From: Longispora fulva
GTDB lineage: Bacteria; Actinomycetota; Actinomycetes; Mycobacteriales; Micromonosporaceae
Direction: 5' to 3'
Length of the DNA stretch: 64,000 bases
Assembly: GCF_015751905.1 (NCBI RefSeq)
Contig: NZ_JADOUF010000001.1
Span: 7,316,001-7,380,000, forward strand
Below the pieces are notes generated by a model that saw only the letters and a list, made by a program, of their open reading frames with translations, was not told the DNA's origin and searched no databases. Made by a program: the position numbers and the translations under genes. This document shows, piece by piece, positions 1 to 8,529 of this stretch. Position 1 is the first letter of the stretch; every line of letters starts with the position of its first letter.

Positions 1-1113
1 GAACCGGGCCAACCCGTCGGCGACCAGCGCCCGGACCAGCGGATCACCGGTCCGCCCCGCGCTCCCCGGCCCGGTGCAGTTGATCACGGTCCGGCCGGGC
101 AGCGTCCGCCCGTCCGTCAGCGCCACGCCGCTCGCCGTGGCCTGGGCGACCTGCCCGGCCGTCACCGTGAACTCGCCGGAGTCCAGCAGCCGCTCGACGG
201 CCGTCCCCACCACAGGGGCCATCCGGTGCCGGTGGATCTCCCAGTACCGCGCCACGTGCCGCAGGAAACGCGCCTGCTCCTCGTGGGTCAGCCCCCGCCA
301 CAGCGCGTCGACCCGGGGCCGGAGCGCGTCGACCACCGGCCGCCAGTCCTCCGCCGTCTCCATAGCCTCCCGGGCCATCCGGAGCAGCTTGCCGAGCGAC
401 TCGCCACCGGTCGGCAGGGAAAGAGGAGCCACCGCCAGGTCACCCGGCCGGGCGGTGTGCGCGCGCGGCAGCAGCCCGTGCCGGGACACCGCGTGCACGC
501 CGCCGTAGTGCCCGCGCCGGGCCAGCGACAACGCGACGTCCACGGCCGTCAGGCCGGTGCCGAGCAGGATCACCGGCTCCTCTGCGCGCACGGATTCCAG
601 CGCGCCGGCTGCCCACGGGTCGCGGACGTATCCGGGGGAGCCGACGGGCGCGCCGGGCGGGTCGGCGGTCGGGGAATGGCCCAGGGCGAGGGCGGTCCAG
701 TCGGTGGCCAGCCGGGTGCCGTCGGCCAGTTCGACGGAGCCGGGGGTGACCCGGACGGCGCGTTGGTGGATGACCCGCAGCCGGCCCGGGTGGGTGGCGG
801 CGGCGTGTTCGAGGGTGGCCTCCAGGTAACGGCCGTAGGCGCGGCGCGGCAGGAAGTCGTCCGGACCGCCCCGCAGTCGCTGCCAGGTGCACCACCGCAC
901 GAAGTCGTCGGGTACGTCCGCCAGCGCGCTCATCTTCCCCGCCCGCGAGTTGAGCAGGTGCCATGCGTCGTCCGTGTCGTACGCGACGCCCCGCCCGAGG
1001 CGGTCGCGGGGCTCGACGAGCTGGACCGCGCCGTCCCGGGTCCGGAGCAGGTGCGCGGCGACGATCGCGCCACTGCAGCCGCCGCCCACGACGGTCATCA
1101 CTCTTCGGCTCAT
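1..1113 (-). CDS. FAD/NAD(P)-binding oxidoreductase-like protein, 3' end outside window
   Basis: 371 codons are visible, reading leftward off the window, so the C-terminus is missing. The N-terminus is a dinucleotide-binding Rossmann fold: MSRRVMTVVGGGCSGAIVAA carries the GxGxxG-type turn at about residues 9-14. Downstream segments (RLGRGVAYDT, LLNSRAGKMS, a second nucleotide motif LLGTGLTAVD near residue 170) resemble the FAD-NAD(P)-binding family that includes E. coli YdhS. The ATG at 1113 has GGGAGG seven bases upstream; an in-frame ATG at 1098 is the alternative. Substrate is not identifiable. The gene is divergent from murQ. Confidence 0.8.
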   Translation of the reverse strand, partial: MSRRVMTVVGGGCSGAIVAAHLLRTRDGAVQLVEPRDRLGRGVAYDTDDAWHLLNSRAGKMSALADVPDDFVRWCTWQRLRGGPDDFLPRRAYGRYLEATLEHAAATHPGRLRVIHQRAVRVTPGSVELADGTRLATDWTALALGHSPTADPPGAPVGSPGYVRDPWAAGALESVRAEEPVILLGTGLTAVDVALSLARRGHYGGVHAVSRHGLLPRAHTARPGDLAVAPLSLPTGGESLGKLLRMAREAMETAEDWRPVVDALRPRVDALWRGLTHEEQARFLRHVARYWEIHRHRMAPVVGTAVERLLDSGEFTVTAGQVAQATASGVALTDGRTLPGRTVINCTGPGSAGRTGDPLVRALVADGLARF

Positions 1114-1214
1114 CCGGAAACCTCCCGCGCCGCTCTGCGTAGTCGCAGCCTAACTCCTATCTCTACTAATCCGATAGGAAAAGCTGGCTTGAGATTGTGC
1201 TGGACAATGACCTC

Positions 1215-2111
1215 ATGATCCGCGTGACAGCCCCGACCGAGGGCCGCAACCCGAGAACCCTGGACCTGGACCTGCTGTCGACCCGGGACCTGCTGGCCAC
1301 CCTCAACGCCGAGGACGCGACGGTGCCCGGGGCCGTGGCCGGCGTGCTCGACGCCCTGGCCGGGGTCGTCGACCGCGCCGTGGCGGCCCTGGCGGCCGGC
1401 GGGTCGGTGCACTACTTCGGCGCCGGCACCTCCGGCCGGCTCGGCTGCCTGGACGCCGCGGAGATCCCCCCGACGTACGGCGTCCCGGCGGGCTGGTTCC
1501 AGGCGCACCTCGCCGGCGGGCCCGGCGCGATGTGGCACGCCGTGGAGAACGCGGAGGACGACTTCGAGGCGGGCGAGGCCGAGGCGCTGGCCAGCGTCCA
1601 CCCCGGCGACGTGGTGATCGGGATCGCCGCGAGCGGCCGGACGCCGTACGTGCTGGGCGCGCTGGCGGCCAGTACCCCCGACTGTTTCACGGTGTTGATC
1701 TGCTCGAACCCGGCGGCGATCGCGCACGTCGACGTGCTCGTCGCCCCCGACACCGGCCCGGAGCCGGTCCTGGGCTCGACCCGGATGAAGGCCGCCACCG
1801 CCCAGAAGCTGATCCTGAACGCCTTCTCGACGGCCACCATGGTCCGCCTCGGCCGGGTCTACTCCAACCTGATGGTCGACCTGTCGGCCGCCAACGCGAA
1901 ACTGCGCGGCCGGCGCCTGAGCCTGCTGATGGAGGCGACGGGAGTGACCGAGGCCGTGGCGACCACCGCGCTCGCCGAGGCCGGCGACGAACTGAAGGTG
2001 GCCCTGGTCACACTGCTGGCCGGAGTGACGACAGTGCAGGCCAGAGCGGCTTTGATCACATCCGAGGATCAGGTCCGAAAGGCGCTTGTACTCCTTACAT
2101 CCGGGGCCTAG
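1215..2111 (+). CDS. murQ: N-acetylmuramic acid 6-phosphate etherase
   Basis: Cleaves the lactyl ether of MurNAc-6-phosphate to GlcNAc-6-phosphate and D-lactate in cell-wall recycling (cytosol). The SIS-domain signature GAGTSGRLGCLDAAEIPPTY is present with the catalytic Glu, followed by GIAASGRTPYVLGAL and GSTRMKAATAQKLILN, all family hallmarks. Starting at ATG 1215 gives 298 residues, the usual MurQ length; GTG 1197 would add six residues. No strong Shine-Dalgarno is visible for either start. An EamA transporter gene follows after 10 bases, probably co-transcribed. Confidence 0.93.
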   Translation: MIRVTAPTEGRNPRTLDLDLLSTRDLLATLNAEDATVPGAVAGVLDALAGVVDRAVAALAAGGSVHYFGAGTSGRLGCLDAAEIPPTYGVPAGWFQAHLAGGPGAMWHAVENAEDDFEAGEAEALASVHPGDVVIGIAASGRTPYVLGALAASTPDCFTVLICSNPAAIAHVDVLVAPDTGPEPVLGSTRMKAATAQKLILNAFSTATMVRLGRVYSNLMVDLSAANAKLRGRRLSLLMEATGVTEAVATTALAEAGDELKVALVTLLAGVTTVQARAALITSEDQVRKALVLLTSGA

Positions 2112-2121
2112 TGTCCGCACT

Positions 2122-3024
2122 ATGCAGCGTGGAAGTGTGTTTCGGCTCGCCGGTCTGGCCCTGATCTGGGGATCGAGCTTCCTGCTGATCGCCCTCGGGC
2201 TGCGCGGCTTCGCCCCGATCCAGATCGTGTTCGGCCGGCTGCTCTTCGGGGCGGGGGTGCTGCTGCTGTTCGTCCTGTTCACCCGGCGGAGCCTGCCGCG
2301 CGACCCGATGCTGTGGCTGCACCTGGGCGTCGTCTCCGTGATCGCCAACGTGGTGCCGTTCCTGCTGTTCGCTGTGGGCGAGACCGAGGTGTCCTCCGGC
2401 ATCGCCGGCGTGCTCAACGCGACGACCCCACTGTGGACACTCCTCGTCGGGTACGCCAGCGGCCACGACCGCCGGGTCACCGCGCTGCGGCTGGCCGGCG
2501 TCGTCCTCGGCTTCGTGGGCGTCCTGCTGATCTTCTCGCCGTGGCGCTCCGGCTCCGAGGCCGCGAGCTGGGGCGGCCTGGCCTGCCTGACCGCCGCGGC
2601 CCTGTACGGCGTCACCTTCATCTACATGGACAGGTTCATCGTCCGGCGCGGCGTCGAGTCCGTGGTCCTGTCGGCCTCCCAGCTGGCCGTCGGCACCCTG
2701 CTCACCCTCCCGCTGCTGCCCTTCCTCGGCGGCCTGCGCGCCCCGCACTGGCACTGGGCCCCGTTCCTGGCGGTCGCCACCCTGGGCGCGGTCGGCACCG
2801 GTGTCGCCTACGTCCTCAACTACCGCCTGGTCGCCGACGAGGGCCCCACCGCCTCCGTCGTGACCTACCTGCTCCCCGTCGTCGCGGTACTCCTGGGGTT
2901 CCTGTTGCTGGGGGAACCCCTGAGCCTGCAGGTGATCGGAGGCATGGCGATCGTGCTCATCGCCGTCTCCCTGGTCAGAAGGCCGACCGTTCCGGCCGTA
3001 CAAACGAGTACAAACAGGGCATAA
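2122..3024 (+). CDS. EamA/DMT-family transporter
   Basis: About 300 residues made of roughly ten hydrophobic segments, starting LAGLALIWGSSFLLIALGL, the N-terminal signature of the drug/metabolite transporter superfamily with two EamA halves. The second half begins near WGGLACLTAAALYGVTFIYM. ATG 2122 follows the murQ stop by 10 bases; a TTG at 2086 in the same frame would overlap murQ and precedes the first membrane segment by 12 odd residues, so I prefer the ATG. Substrate is unknown; export of a small metabolite is the family expectation. Confidence 0.88.
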   Translation: MQRGSVFRLAGLALIWGSSFLLIALGLRGFAPIQIVFGRLLFGAGVLLLFVLFTRRSLPRDPMLWLHLGVVSVIANVVPFLLFAVGETEVSSGIAGVLNATTPLWTLLVGYASGHDRRVTALRLAGVVLGFVGVLLIFSPWRSGSEAASWGGLACLTAAALYGVTFIYMDRFIVRRGVESVVLSASQLAVGTLLTLPLLPFLGGLRAPHWHWAPFLAVATLGAVGTGVAYVLNYRLVADEGPTASVVTYLLPVVAVLLGFLLLGEPLSLQVIGGMAIVLIAVSLVRRPTVPAVQTSTNRA

Positions 3025-3160
3025 CATATGGTTACACGCCGTGTCCGATGACACAGTGGGAACCAGATGCCCCTGCTCAAGCGTCCTACTACGTGTGACC
3101 ACTCGCGGCACCGTCACAGCCGCGAGTTACCTACGTCTCACGGCCAGATGCCTGGTCAAC

Positions 3161-3186
3161 GGAATGGTCAGGCGTCCTCGCTCGTT
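3161..3186 (+). promoter_or_regulatory. Candidate sigma-R/sigma-H type promoter of the sigma factor gene
   Basis: GGAAT at 3161-3165 and GTT at 3184-3186 are separated by exactly 18 bases, matching the GGAAT-N18-GTT consensus of the thiol-stress ECF sigma factors SigR (Streptomyces) and SigH (mycobacteria). A start site about eight bases downstream would give a leader of about 30 bases before the GTG at 3225. Assignment rests on motif match only. Confidence 0.5.
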
Positions 3187-3224
3187 ATGACAGTGACACG
3201 TCAAGCACGGGAGGTTCGGCGCGC

Positions 3225-4169
3225 GTGGAGAAGACTCGGGTTTTGCGAACGGCAGACGTGGCGGAAGAGCGTGACCTCGTCGGTGTCTACCTGCACGAGA
3301 TTTCGAAGACGCCGCTGCTCGCCGCAGCGCAGGAGGTCGACCTGGCCAAGGCCGTAGAGGCCGGGCTGTACGCCGACCGACTGCTCACGGAAGACAAGGC
3401 CCCCCAGGGCATCGCGGCCGACGAGCTCGCTGAGCTCGTGTCCGAGGGGCAGAAGGCGAAAGACCAGTTCATCAAGGCCAACCTGCGGCTCGTCGTCTCC
3501 ATCGCGCGGCGGTACGTGCGCAGTGGCATGCCGATGCTCGACCTGATCCAGGAGGGCAACACCGGCCTGGTCCGCGCCGTCGAGAAGTTCGACTACGTCA
3601 AGGGCTTCAAGTTCTCCACGTACGCGACGTGGTGGATCCGCCAGGCCATCAGCCGGGCCATCGCCCAGCAGGAGCGCACCGTCCGACTCCCCGTCCACCT
3701 CGTCGAGGACGTCAACCGGATGCGCAGCATGGCCCGCCAGCTCACCCGCGAGCTCGGCGGCGAGCCCGAGGTCGAGCAGCTCGCCAACGCCCTCGGCGTC
3801 CCCGTCGAGCGGGTCAACGAACTCAAGCGCTGGTCGCAGGACACGGTGTCCCTGGACACCCCGGTCGGCGACGACGGCGACACCAGCCTCGGCGACCTCG
3901 TCTCCGACTCCGACGCGCCCAGCCCCGAGGACATCGTCCTCGCCGGCCTCGAGCGCGAGCGGATCGACTCCATGATTGGCCACCTCGACGACCGCTCCGC
4001 CGGCATCGTCCGCGCGCGCTACGGCCTGGAGGACGGCCGGGAGCACTCCCTCACCGAGGTCGCGCAGCGGTTCTCGTTGTCGAGGGAGCGGATCCGGCAG
4101 CTGGAGATCCAGGCGCTCGGGCGGCTGCGCGAGCTGGCCCGCGCGGAGGGCATGTCGGTCGCGGCATAA
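3225..4169 (+). CDS. RNA polymerase sigma-70 family factor, SigB/HrdB-like (group 2)
   Basis: 314 residues with sigma regions in order: 1.2 (DLVGVYLHEISKTPLL), 2 (FIKANLRLVVSIARRYV, LDLIQEGNTGLVRAVEKFDY, KFSTYATWWIRQAISRAI), 3 (TVRLPVHLVEDVNRM) and 4 (SLTEVAQRFSLSRERIRQLE). There is no long acidic N-terminal region 1.1, and the length fits alternative principal-like factors (mycobacterial SigB, Streptomyces HrdD) rather than the housekeeping sigma. GTG 3225 has GGGAGG at 3209-3214. A perfect 14-bp hairpin follows the stop. The upstream GGAAT-N18-GTT site suggests oxidative-stress control. Confidence 0.92.
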   Translation: MEKTRVLRTADVAEERDLVGVYLHEISKTPLLAAAQEVDLAKAVEAGLYADRLLTEDKAPQGIAADELAELVSEGQKAKDQFIKANLRLVVSIARRYVRSGMPMLDLIQEGNTGLVRAVEKFDYVKGFKFSTYATWWIRQAISRAIAQQERTVRLPVHLVEDVNRMRSMARQLTRELGGEPEVEQLANALGVPVERVNELKRWSQDTVSLDTPVGDDGDTSLGDLVSDSDAPSPEDIVLAGLERERIDSMIGHLDDRSAGIVRARYGLEDGREHSLTEVAQRFSLSRERIRQLEIQALGRLRELARAEGMSVAA

Positions 4170-4182
4170 CAGGAAACGAGAC

Positions 4183-4214
4183 GACAGGGCCCCGGCATCA
4201 GCCGGGGCCCTGTC
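4183..4214. terminator. Intrinsic terminator between convergent genes
   Basis: A perfect 14-bp stem (4183-4196 with 4201-4214) closes a four-base ATCA loop. It lies between the sigma gene and the convergent membrane-protein gene and can serve both strands. Confidence 0.8.
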
Positions 4215-4226
4215 GCATGCCTGGGG

Positions 4227-4751
4227 CTAGCCCGGGTCGGCGGTGTCCCCGGACGGCGGGATGCCGTCGGCGGGCCCGGGGCGGCGGCTGAGTTCGACGG
4301 CCAGCGCCCAGAGACGCTCCCGGCCGGCCTCGATCACCGCCGGGTCGGGGTCCGGGTCGAGCGCCCTGCGCTCCTCGAGGAACGCGAGCGTGAACGCGGC
4401 CGCGGCGGCCCGGGACAGCAGGACGTGCTCCCCTCTGTGGAACCGGGCGGACAGCCGCATGGCGAGCATGATCAGTCCCAGGAAGAGGAGGAGCACCGCC
4501 ACGACGCCCGTCACGATGCCCGACGTGACCGAGCCGTCCGCGATCAGCCGGATGCCCACCACCAGAGCCGTGACGGCCAGCGCCGTCAGCACCAGGCCGA
4601 CCCGGAACATCCCCTTGATCGTCCGCCGTATCTCCGGATCGAGCGGGATCGGCGGTGCGGACCGGTCCCCCGACAGGGGGTGCAGGAACACGACGGCGGT
4701 GCCGTCGGCCCAGGCCTCGTACTCGAGCTTGCCCAGCTCACCGTCTGACAT
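4227..4751 (-). CDS. Hypothetical two-TM membrane protein
   Basis: 174 residues, no recognised family. Residues about 48-68 and 75-97 are strongly hydrophobic (VGLVLTALAVTALVVGI; GIVTGVVAVLLLFLGLIML), giving a hairpin with cytosolic soluble N- and C-terminal parts. The C-terminal part (TLAFLEERRALDPDPDPAVI) is charged. Isolated leftward gene with its start near divergent GNAT gene 4894. Confidence 0.65.
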   Translation of the reverse strand: MSDGELGKLEYEAWADGTAVVFLHPLSGDRSAPPIPLDPEIRRTIKGMFRVGLVLTALAVTALVVGIRLIADGSVTSGIVTGVVAVLLLFLGLIMLAMRLSARFHRGEHVLLSRAAAAAFTLAFLEERRALDPDPDPAVIEAGRERLWALAVELSRRPGPADGIPPSGDTADPG

Positions 4752-4893
4752 GCAACTCCCCCGACCGGCCCTGGTGCGACGTCGCGAAGACTAACCGCTG
4801 GGGGCCGTGCGCGGAGCCCCGTGCCCGGTTGGTCGGCCAGGTCGGGGCCGAATCCCGGTCGACCGGCCCTGCGGGGCTGGGTAGGGTGCCCGG

Positions 4894-5385
4894 ATGACGT
4901 CAGCACTGCGCCTTGTGGCGGTCACCCCGGACAACATCGACGCCGCCTGCGCGGTGGCGGTCCGGCCCGATCAGGACCGGTTCGTGGAGTCGGTCGCGCG
5001 CTCCCTCGCGGAGGCGTACGTGCACCCGGAGATGGCCTGGCCCCGGCTGATCCTCGACGGGGACCAGCCGGTCGGCTTCGTGATGGCCTTCCTCGACGTC
5101 CACTTCTCCGACACCGACCCGCCCGAGCTGCTCCGCTCCGGCCTCTGGCGGCTGAACATCGGGGCGGACCAGCAGGGCCGGGGGTACGGCCGGTTCGCCG
5201 TCGAGGCCGTGTGTGCCGAGATCCGCCGCCGGGGCGGAACCCGGGCGACTGTGACCTGGGCGCCCGGCGAGGGCGGCCCCGAGGGCTTCTACCTGGGACT
5301 GGGCTTCCGCCCCACCGGCGAACTCAGCGGCGACCAGGTCGTCGGCGAGCTGGACCTCACCGCAACGGCGCCGGTCGCCGCCTGA
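4894..5385 (+). CDS. GNAT-family N-acetyltransferase
   Basis: 163 residues. The acetyl-CoA binding loop is visible as QQGRGYGRFAVEAV (Q-x-x-G-x-G/A pattern), preceded by LWRLNIGADQQ (beta-4) and followed by GFYLGLGFRPTGE, the usual GNAT C-terminal strand. The N-terminal segment VRPDQDRFVESVARSLAEAY resembles polyamine (spermidine) acetyltransferase-like members, but substrate cannot be assigned. Convergent with the phosphotransferase-like gene downstream. Confidence 0.85.
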   Translation: MTSALRLVAVTPDNIDAACAVAVRPDQDRFVESVARSLAEAYVHPEMAWPRLILDGDQPVGFVMAFLDVHFSDTDPPELLRSGLWRLNIGADQQGRGYGRFAVEAVCAEIRRRGGTRATVTWAPGEGGPEGFYLGLGFRPTGELSGDQVVGELDLTATAPVAA

Positions 5386-5410
5386 CGGGACGAAGCCCGC
5401 TAGCGTCCCG
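5386..5410. terminator. Convergent terminator
   Basis: CGGGACG at 5386-5392 pairs with CGTCCCG at 5404-5410. It sits exactly between the two convergent genes and overlaps the stop of the leftward one. Confidence 0.55.
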
Positions 5411-6326
5411 GGTGCGGGTCGGCGGGGCGGACGAGGTCCTCGTAGCCGGGAGGCACCGGGATACCGGCCGACAGCATCCAGTGGATCCGGCTCGCGCCGG
5501 TCAGCGCCAGGGTCGTGCGGTAGCCCAGCAGGACCTCTCGCGGGTCGAGGCGACCGGCGGCACCGGTCAGGTACGCGTCGACCAGGGTGTCATCCATCGT
5601 GCTCAGGGCCAGGTGGGCGAGGTCCGCGCCGGCCGGGCCGGTGCCCAGGGTGCCCCAGTCCAGCACCACGGTGGCACCGCCGGCCGCGATCAGGTTGCCG
5701 GCGTGGAAGTCGCCGTGGCTGAGGACCCCGGGGACGCCGCGCAGCTCGGCGAGTAGGTCGTGCCGTCGGGCCCAGAGCGCGGCCAGCCAGGGGCGGGCGT
5801 CGACCCGGGTCCAGTCCAGGTCGCTGACCGCGATCCGCTGGGCGAGCTGGTGCCCGGCCAGCCACGGTACGGCCGGGACCGTGGCCGTGGCCTGCCACTC
5901 GCCCAGCCGGGCCGCGGCGAGCCGGGGGGACTCGGCAGGGCCGGTGACGTCCTGGAGGTAGACCACGTCGTCGAGGACGCCGTAGCAGGGCGGGGACGTC
6001 AGACCGGGGCCGGTGGGCAGGGCGGATACCGGGCCTCCGGTCAGCGCCGCCTGGTAGGCGAGGGGTTCGCGGCGCCAGTATGCCCAGTGTCGGGGGTCGG
6101 TGGCCGCCTCCGCGTGCCGGCCGGTGGTCACGGGCCGGAACTGCTTGCGGATCAGCGTGAAGGGTCGCTCCCGGCCGTTGACGGCGGCCCGGCCGACGAG
6201 CCGGGTGACCCCGGCGGTGGCCGCCCCGGAGCTGCCCGGGATCGGCTCGGCGGCACAGGACACGACGACGGCTGCCGGGCTGCCGACGGCGTCGGCCACG
6301 ACGGACGCGGGGATCAGGTCGGACAC
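5400..6326 (-). CDS. Aminoglycoside phosphotransferase (APH)-family protein
   Basis: 308 residues. The kinase-like catalytic loop LSHGDFHAGNLI (Brenner motif HxDxxxxN) and the metal-binding segment VLDWGTLGTGPAGADLAHL are intact, as in APH/choline-kinase-fold enzymes. The N-terminal lobe has RPFTLIRKQFRPV with the ATP-site Lys. Actinobacterial members of this family mostly have unknown small-molecule substrates; antibiotic resistance should not be assumed. The 160 bases upstream are unusually AT-rich (6401-6435) and probably contain its promoter. Confidence 0.82.
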   Translation of the reverse strand: MSDLIPASVVADAVGSPAAVVVSCAAEPIPGSSGAATAGVTRLVGRAAVNGRERPFTLIRKQFRPVTTGRHAEAATDPRHWAYWRREPLAYQAALTGGPVSALPTGPGLTSPPCYGVLDDVVYLQDVTGPAESPRLAAARLGEWQATATVPAVPWLAGHQLAQRIAVSDLDWTRVDARPWLAALWARRHDLLAELRGVPGVLSHGDFHAGNLIAAGGATVVLDWGTLGTGPAGADLAHLALSTMDDTLVDAYLTGAAGRLDPREVLLGYRTTLALTGASRIHWMLSAGIPVPPGYEDLVRPADPHPGR

Positions 6327-6443
6327 CGTCTGACCGTAGCCACCGACCAGCCACCCCGCACCCGGGATTCACCGCTGGAACCAGGATCAGTGACGCGCCG
6401 TAAAAAATAATGGTCTAAAAGGTTTTGATCTAAGGCGAAGTGG

Positions 6444-6483
6444 CCCGCTGAGGGCGGGGCTGGCAAGCGTCGTCCTCAGCGGG
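6444..6483 (-). terminator. Terminator of the first NlpC/P60 gene
   Basis: CCCGCTGAGG at 6444-6453 is the exact inverse of CCTCAGCGGG at 6474-6483, directly after the leftward stop at 6491. The loop is 20 bases, and a T-rich stretch follows further on in the leftward direction. Confidence 0.55.
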
Positions 6484-6490
6484 TCCTCAC

Positions 6491-7456
6491 TCAAGCGCGC
6501 ACGCGGCCGTAGCCGTAGAGGCCGCCGATCTGGTTGATGCTCGCCAGCTGGACGTTCTGGCCCGGCTGCGGGGCGTGGATCACCTGGTTGTTGCCCACGT
6601 AGAGCGCCACGTGGCCGAGGCCGTTGGAGAAGACCAGGTCGCCGGGCTGGAGGTCGGCGCGCTGGATGTGGGCCGTGGCGTCCCACTGCATGGCGGCGTT
6701 GTGCGGCAGGGAGACGCCGGCGACCTTCCAGGAGGCGAGGGTGAGGCCCGAGCAGTCGTAGCCGTTGGGGCCCTCGGCGGCGAAGATGTAGGGCTTGCCG
6801 ACCGCGCCGTATGCGAAGTCGACGGCCTTGCCCGCCGTGCCCGGCAGGTGGGGCGCCGGGAGGCCCGCTGAGCTACCCGAGCCCTGGCCGGCCTTCTGGC
6901 GCTGGTCCTGGAGCTTCTTCAGATCCTCCTGGATCTTCGCCTTCTGGGTGGCGAGCTCCTTCTCCTGGGCCGTCTGCTCGTTGAGGACGCCGTCGAGTTT
7001 GGTCTTCTCGCCGTCGTAGGCGGACTTGGCCTGGTTGTAAGCCGCGATTTCCTTCTGCTGCCCGTACGCGAACTGGTCGAGGACCGTCAGCTGTTCCATG
7101 AGCGCCGTCGGGTTCTGCGAGCTGAGCAGGGCGCTCATCGAGGACACGCTCTGGCCCTTGTACGCGGCGGCGGCCACCTGGCCGATCCGGCCCCGCGCGG
7201 CGTCCACTTTGTCCTGGGCCGGCTTGAGCTGGAGGTTCAGCTTGTCCACGGCCACCCGGGTCGCCTTGAGCTGCTCGTTCACCTTGTTGTAGGACTCGAT
7301 GACCTTCTCGAGCTCCTCGGACGCCTTGTCGATCTGGGCGTTGAGCTCCTGCGGGGTGGGCTCGGCCTGTGCTGGTGCCGCACCCAGGGTGGCGGCGACG
7401 GCGATGACGCAGCCGATGGCCAACACGCGGAGGGGTTTCCGGCTGACGGTGGTCAA
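6491..7456 (-). CDS. Secreted NlpC/P60 peptidoglycan endopeptidase
   Basis: 321 residues. A signal peptide ends around AAPAQA-EP (residue ~31). Residues about 35-190 are a long coiled coil (LEKVIESYNKVNEQLKATR, QEKELATQKAKIQEDLKKLQ). The C-terminal 110 residues are an NlpC/P60 (C40) domain with catalytic Cys in YDCSGL, His in GLGHVALYVG and the third polar residue at VIHAPQPG. This is the RipA/RipC layout: cleavage of peptide stems in the wall, activity restrained by the coiled coil. The start is TTG 7456 with AAAGGG about ten bases upstream. A paralogue lies immediately upstream. Confidence 0.9.
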   Translation of the reverse strand: MTTVSRKPLRVLAIGCVIAVAATLGAAPAQAEPTPQELNAQIDKASEELEKVIESYNKVNEQLKATRVAVDKLNLQLKPAQDKVDAARGRIGQVAAAAYKGQSVSSMSALLSSQNPTALMEQLTVLDQFAYGQQKEIAAYNQAKSAYDGEKTKLDGVLNEQTAQEKELATQKAKIQEDLKKLQDQRQKAGQGSGSSAGLPAPHLPGTAGKAVDFAYGAVGKPYIFAAEGPNGYDCSGLTLASWKVAGVSLPHNAAMQWDATAHIQRADLQPGDLVFSNGLGHVALYVGNNQVIHAPQPGQNVQLASINQIGGLYGYGRVRA

Positions 7457-7546
7457 CGCAGCACGACCCTTTCATAGGCGACAAGCCGCGCCCACGTTAC
7501 CCGCCTTGTTAAACGCATGCCACCTTCGGGAAATGCCTACTACGCA

Positions 7547-7587
7547 ATGAAAACAGCCCACCACCCAAGGTGATGAGCTGTTTTCAT
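7547..7587 (-). terminator. Terminator of the second NlpC/P60 gene
   Basis: ATGAAAACAGC at 7547-7557 pairs with GCTGTTTTCAT at 7577-7587, with a further imperfect extension inward. It sits just past the stop at 7600 of the leftward hydrolase and separates the two paralogous genes. Confidence 0.7.
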
Positions 7588-7599
7588 CGTATTGCGGGG

Positions 7600-8517
7600 T
7601 TACGCGCTGACGCGGCCAGCGCCGTCGTAGCCGCCCATGTCGTCGACGTTGGAGAGCTTCACCGACTCGCCCGGCTGGGGCGCGTGGATGACCTGGTTGT
7701 TGCCCACGTAGATGCCCACGTGGCCGAGGCCGTAGAAGAACACCAGGTCACCCGGCTGCAGTTCACCGCGGTCGATCCGGGTGGTGGCGGCCCACTGCGA
7801 GTTGGTCAGGTGTCCGCCGATGCCGACGCCCGCCGCGCCCCACGCGGCCATGGTCAGGCCGGAGCAGTCGTAGGAGCCGGGGCCCGCCGCGCCGAAGACG
7901 TACGGCTTGCCGAGCTGCGCGTAGGCGAACTGCACGGCGACGCCAGCCTTGCCGGAGACGTTCGGCGGCGGGGTGTTCGAGCCCGAGGAGCCCGAGCCCG
8001 AGGAGGTGGACCGGCTGGCCCGCTCGGCGGCGGCCGTGGCCTCCTGGCGCTCCTTGACGAGCGCGGCCGTCGCGGCCTCGACCATGGCCTTCTTCGCGGC
8101 CAGGGCTGTCTCCTGCTGGGTCTGCCCGGCGATCAGGGCGTCCAGGCGGGTCTTCTCGGCGTCGAGTTCGCCCCGGGCGCTGGCCATGTCCTGCACGCTC
8201 TCGGGCGCGGGACGGCTGGGGGCCGGAGTGGCGAACGGGGCCGGCTTGAGGGTGAAACCGAGCGGGTCGGCCGTCGCGGCCAGGGGCGCGAGCTTCGCGG
8301 CGACCGTGTCGGCGATCAGCCGGGTGCTGGCGAGTGCCGCGTGCACCTTGTCGTACTCACCGGAGATCTGGGCGACCTCGCGGGTGTTCTGGTCGATCGT
8401 GCTGTCGGCGCCGGGATCGGCGTGCGCAGCGGTCAATGGTCCGGCGACGGCCAGCACGGAGACGCCCACAACAGTGAGCGCGGCGCGCAGCAGCCCCGGC
8501 ACGGTATTCGGTGCCAA
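7600..8517 (-). CDS. Secreted NlpC/P60 peptidoglycan endopeptidase under a c-di-AMP riboswitch
   Basis: 305 residues. A signal peptide ends near LTAAHA-DP. A shorter, weaker coiled coil (DAEKTRLDALIAGQTQQETA) is followed by a Ser/Gly linker and a C40 domain: catalytic Cys in YDCSGLTMAAW, His in GLGHVGIYVGNNQ and VIHAPQPGES. The last 120 residues closely match the downstream paralogue while the N-terminal halves differ, so the pair probably arose by duplication and divergence of the regulatory half. The TTG start at 8517 follows the riboswitch, indicating c-di-AMP control of wall remodelling. Confidence 0.9.
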   Translation of the reverse strand: MAPNTVPGLLRAALTVVGVSVLAVAGPLTAAHADPGADSTIDQNTREVAQISGEYDKVHAALASTRLIADTVAAKLAPLAATADPLGFTLKPAPFATPAPSRPAPESVQDMASARGELDAEKTRLDALIAGQTQQETALAAKKAMVEAATAALVKERQEATAAAERASRSTSSGSGSSGSNTPPPNVSGKAGVAVQFAYAQLGKPYVFGAAGPGSYDCSGLTMAAWGAAGVGIGGHLTNSQWAATTRIDRGELQPGDLVFFYGLGHVGIYVGNNQVIHAPQPGESVKLSNVDDMGGYDGAGRVSA

Positions 8518-8529
8518 GGAGGACTCTCT

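Noticed and set aside
1110-2621. Long antisense ORFs such as the 503-codon leftward frame over murQ
   Set aside because: Typical GC-skew shadows: low-complexity Arg/Gly/Pro products opposite clear genes.
5400-6326. Antibiotic resistance gene (aminoglycoside phosphotransferase)
   Set aside because: Only the general APH-fold motifs are present; most actinobacterial members have unrelated substrates.
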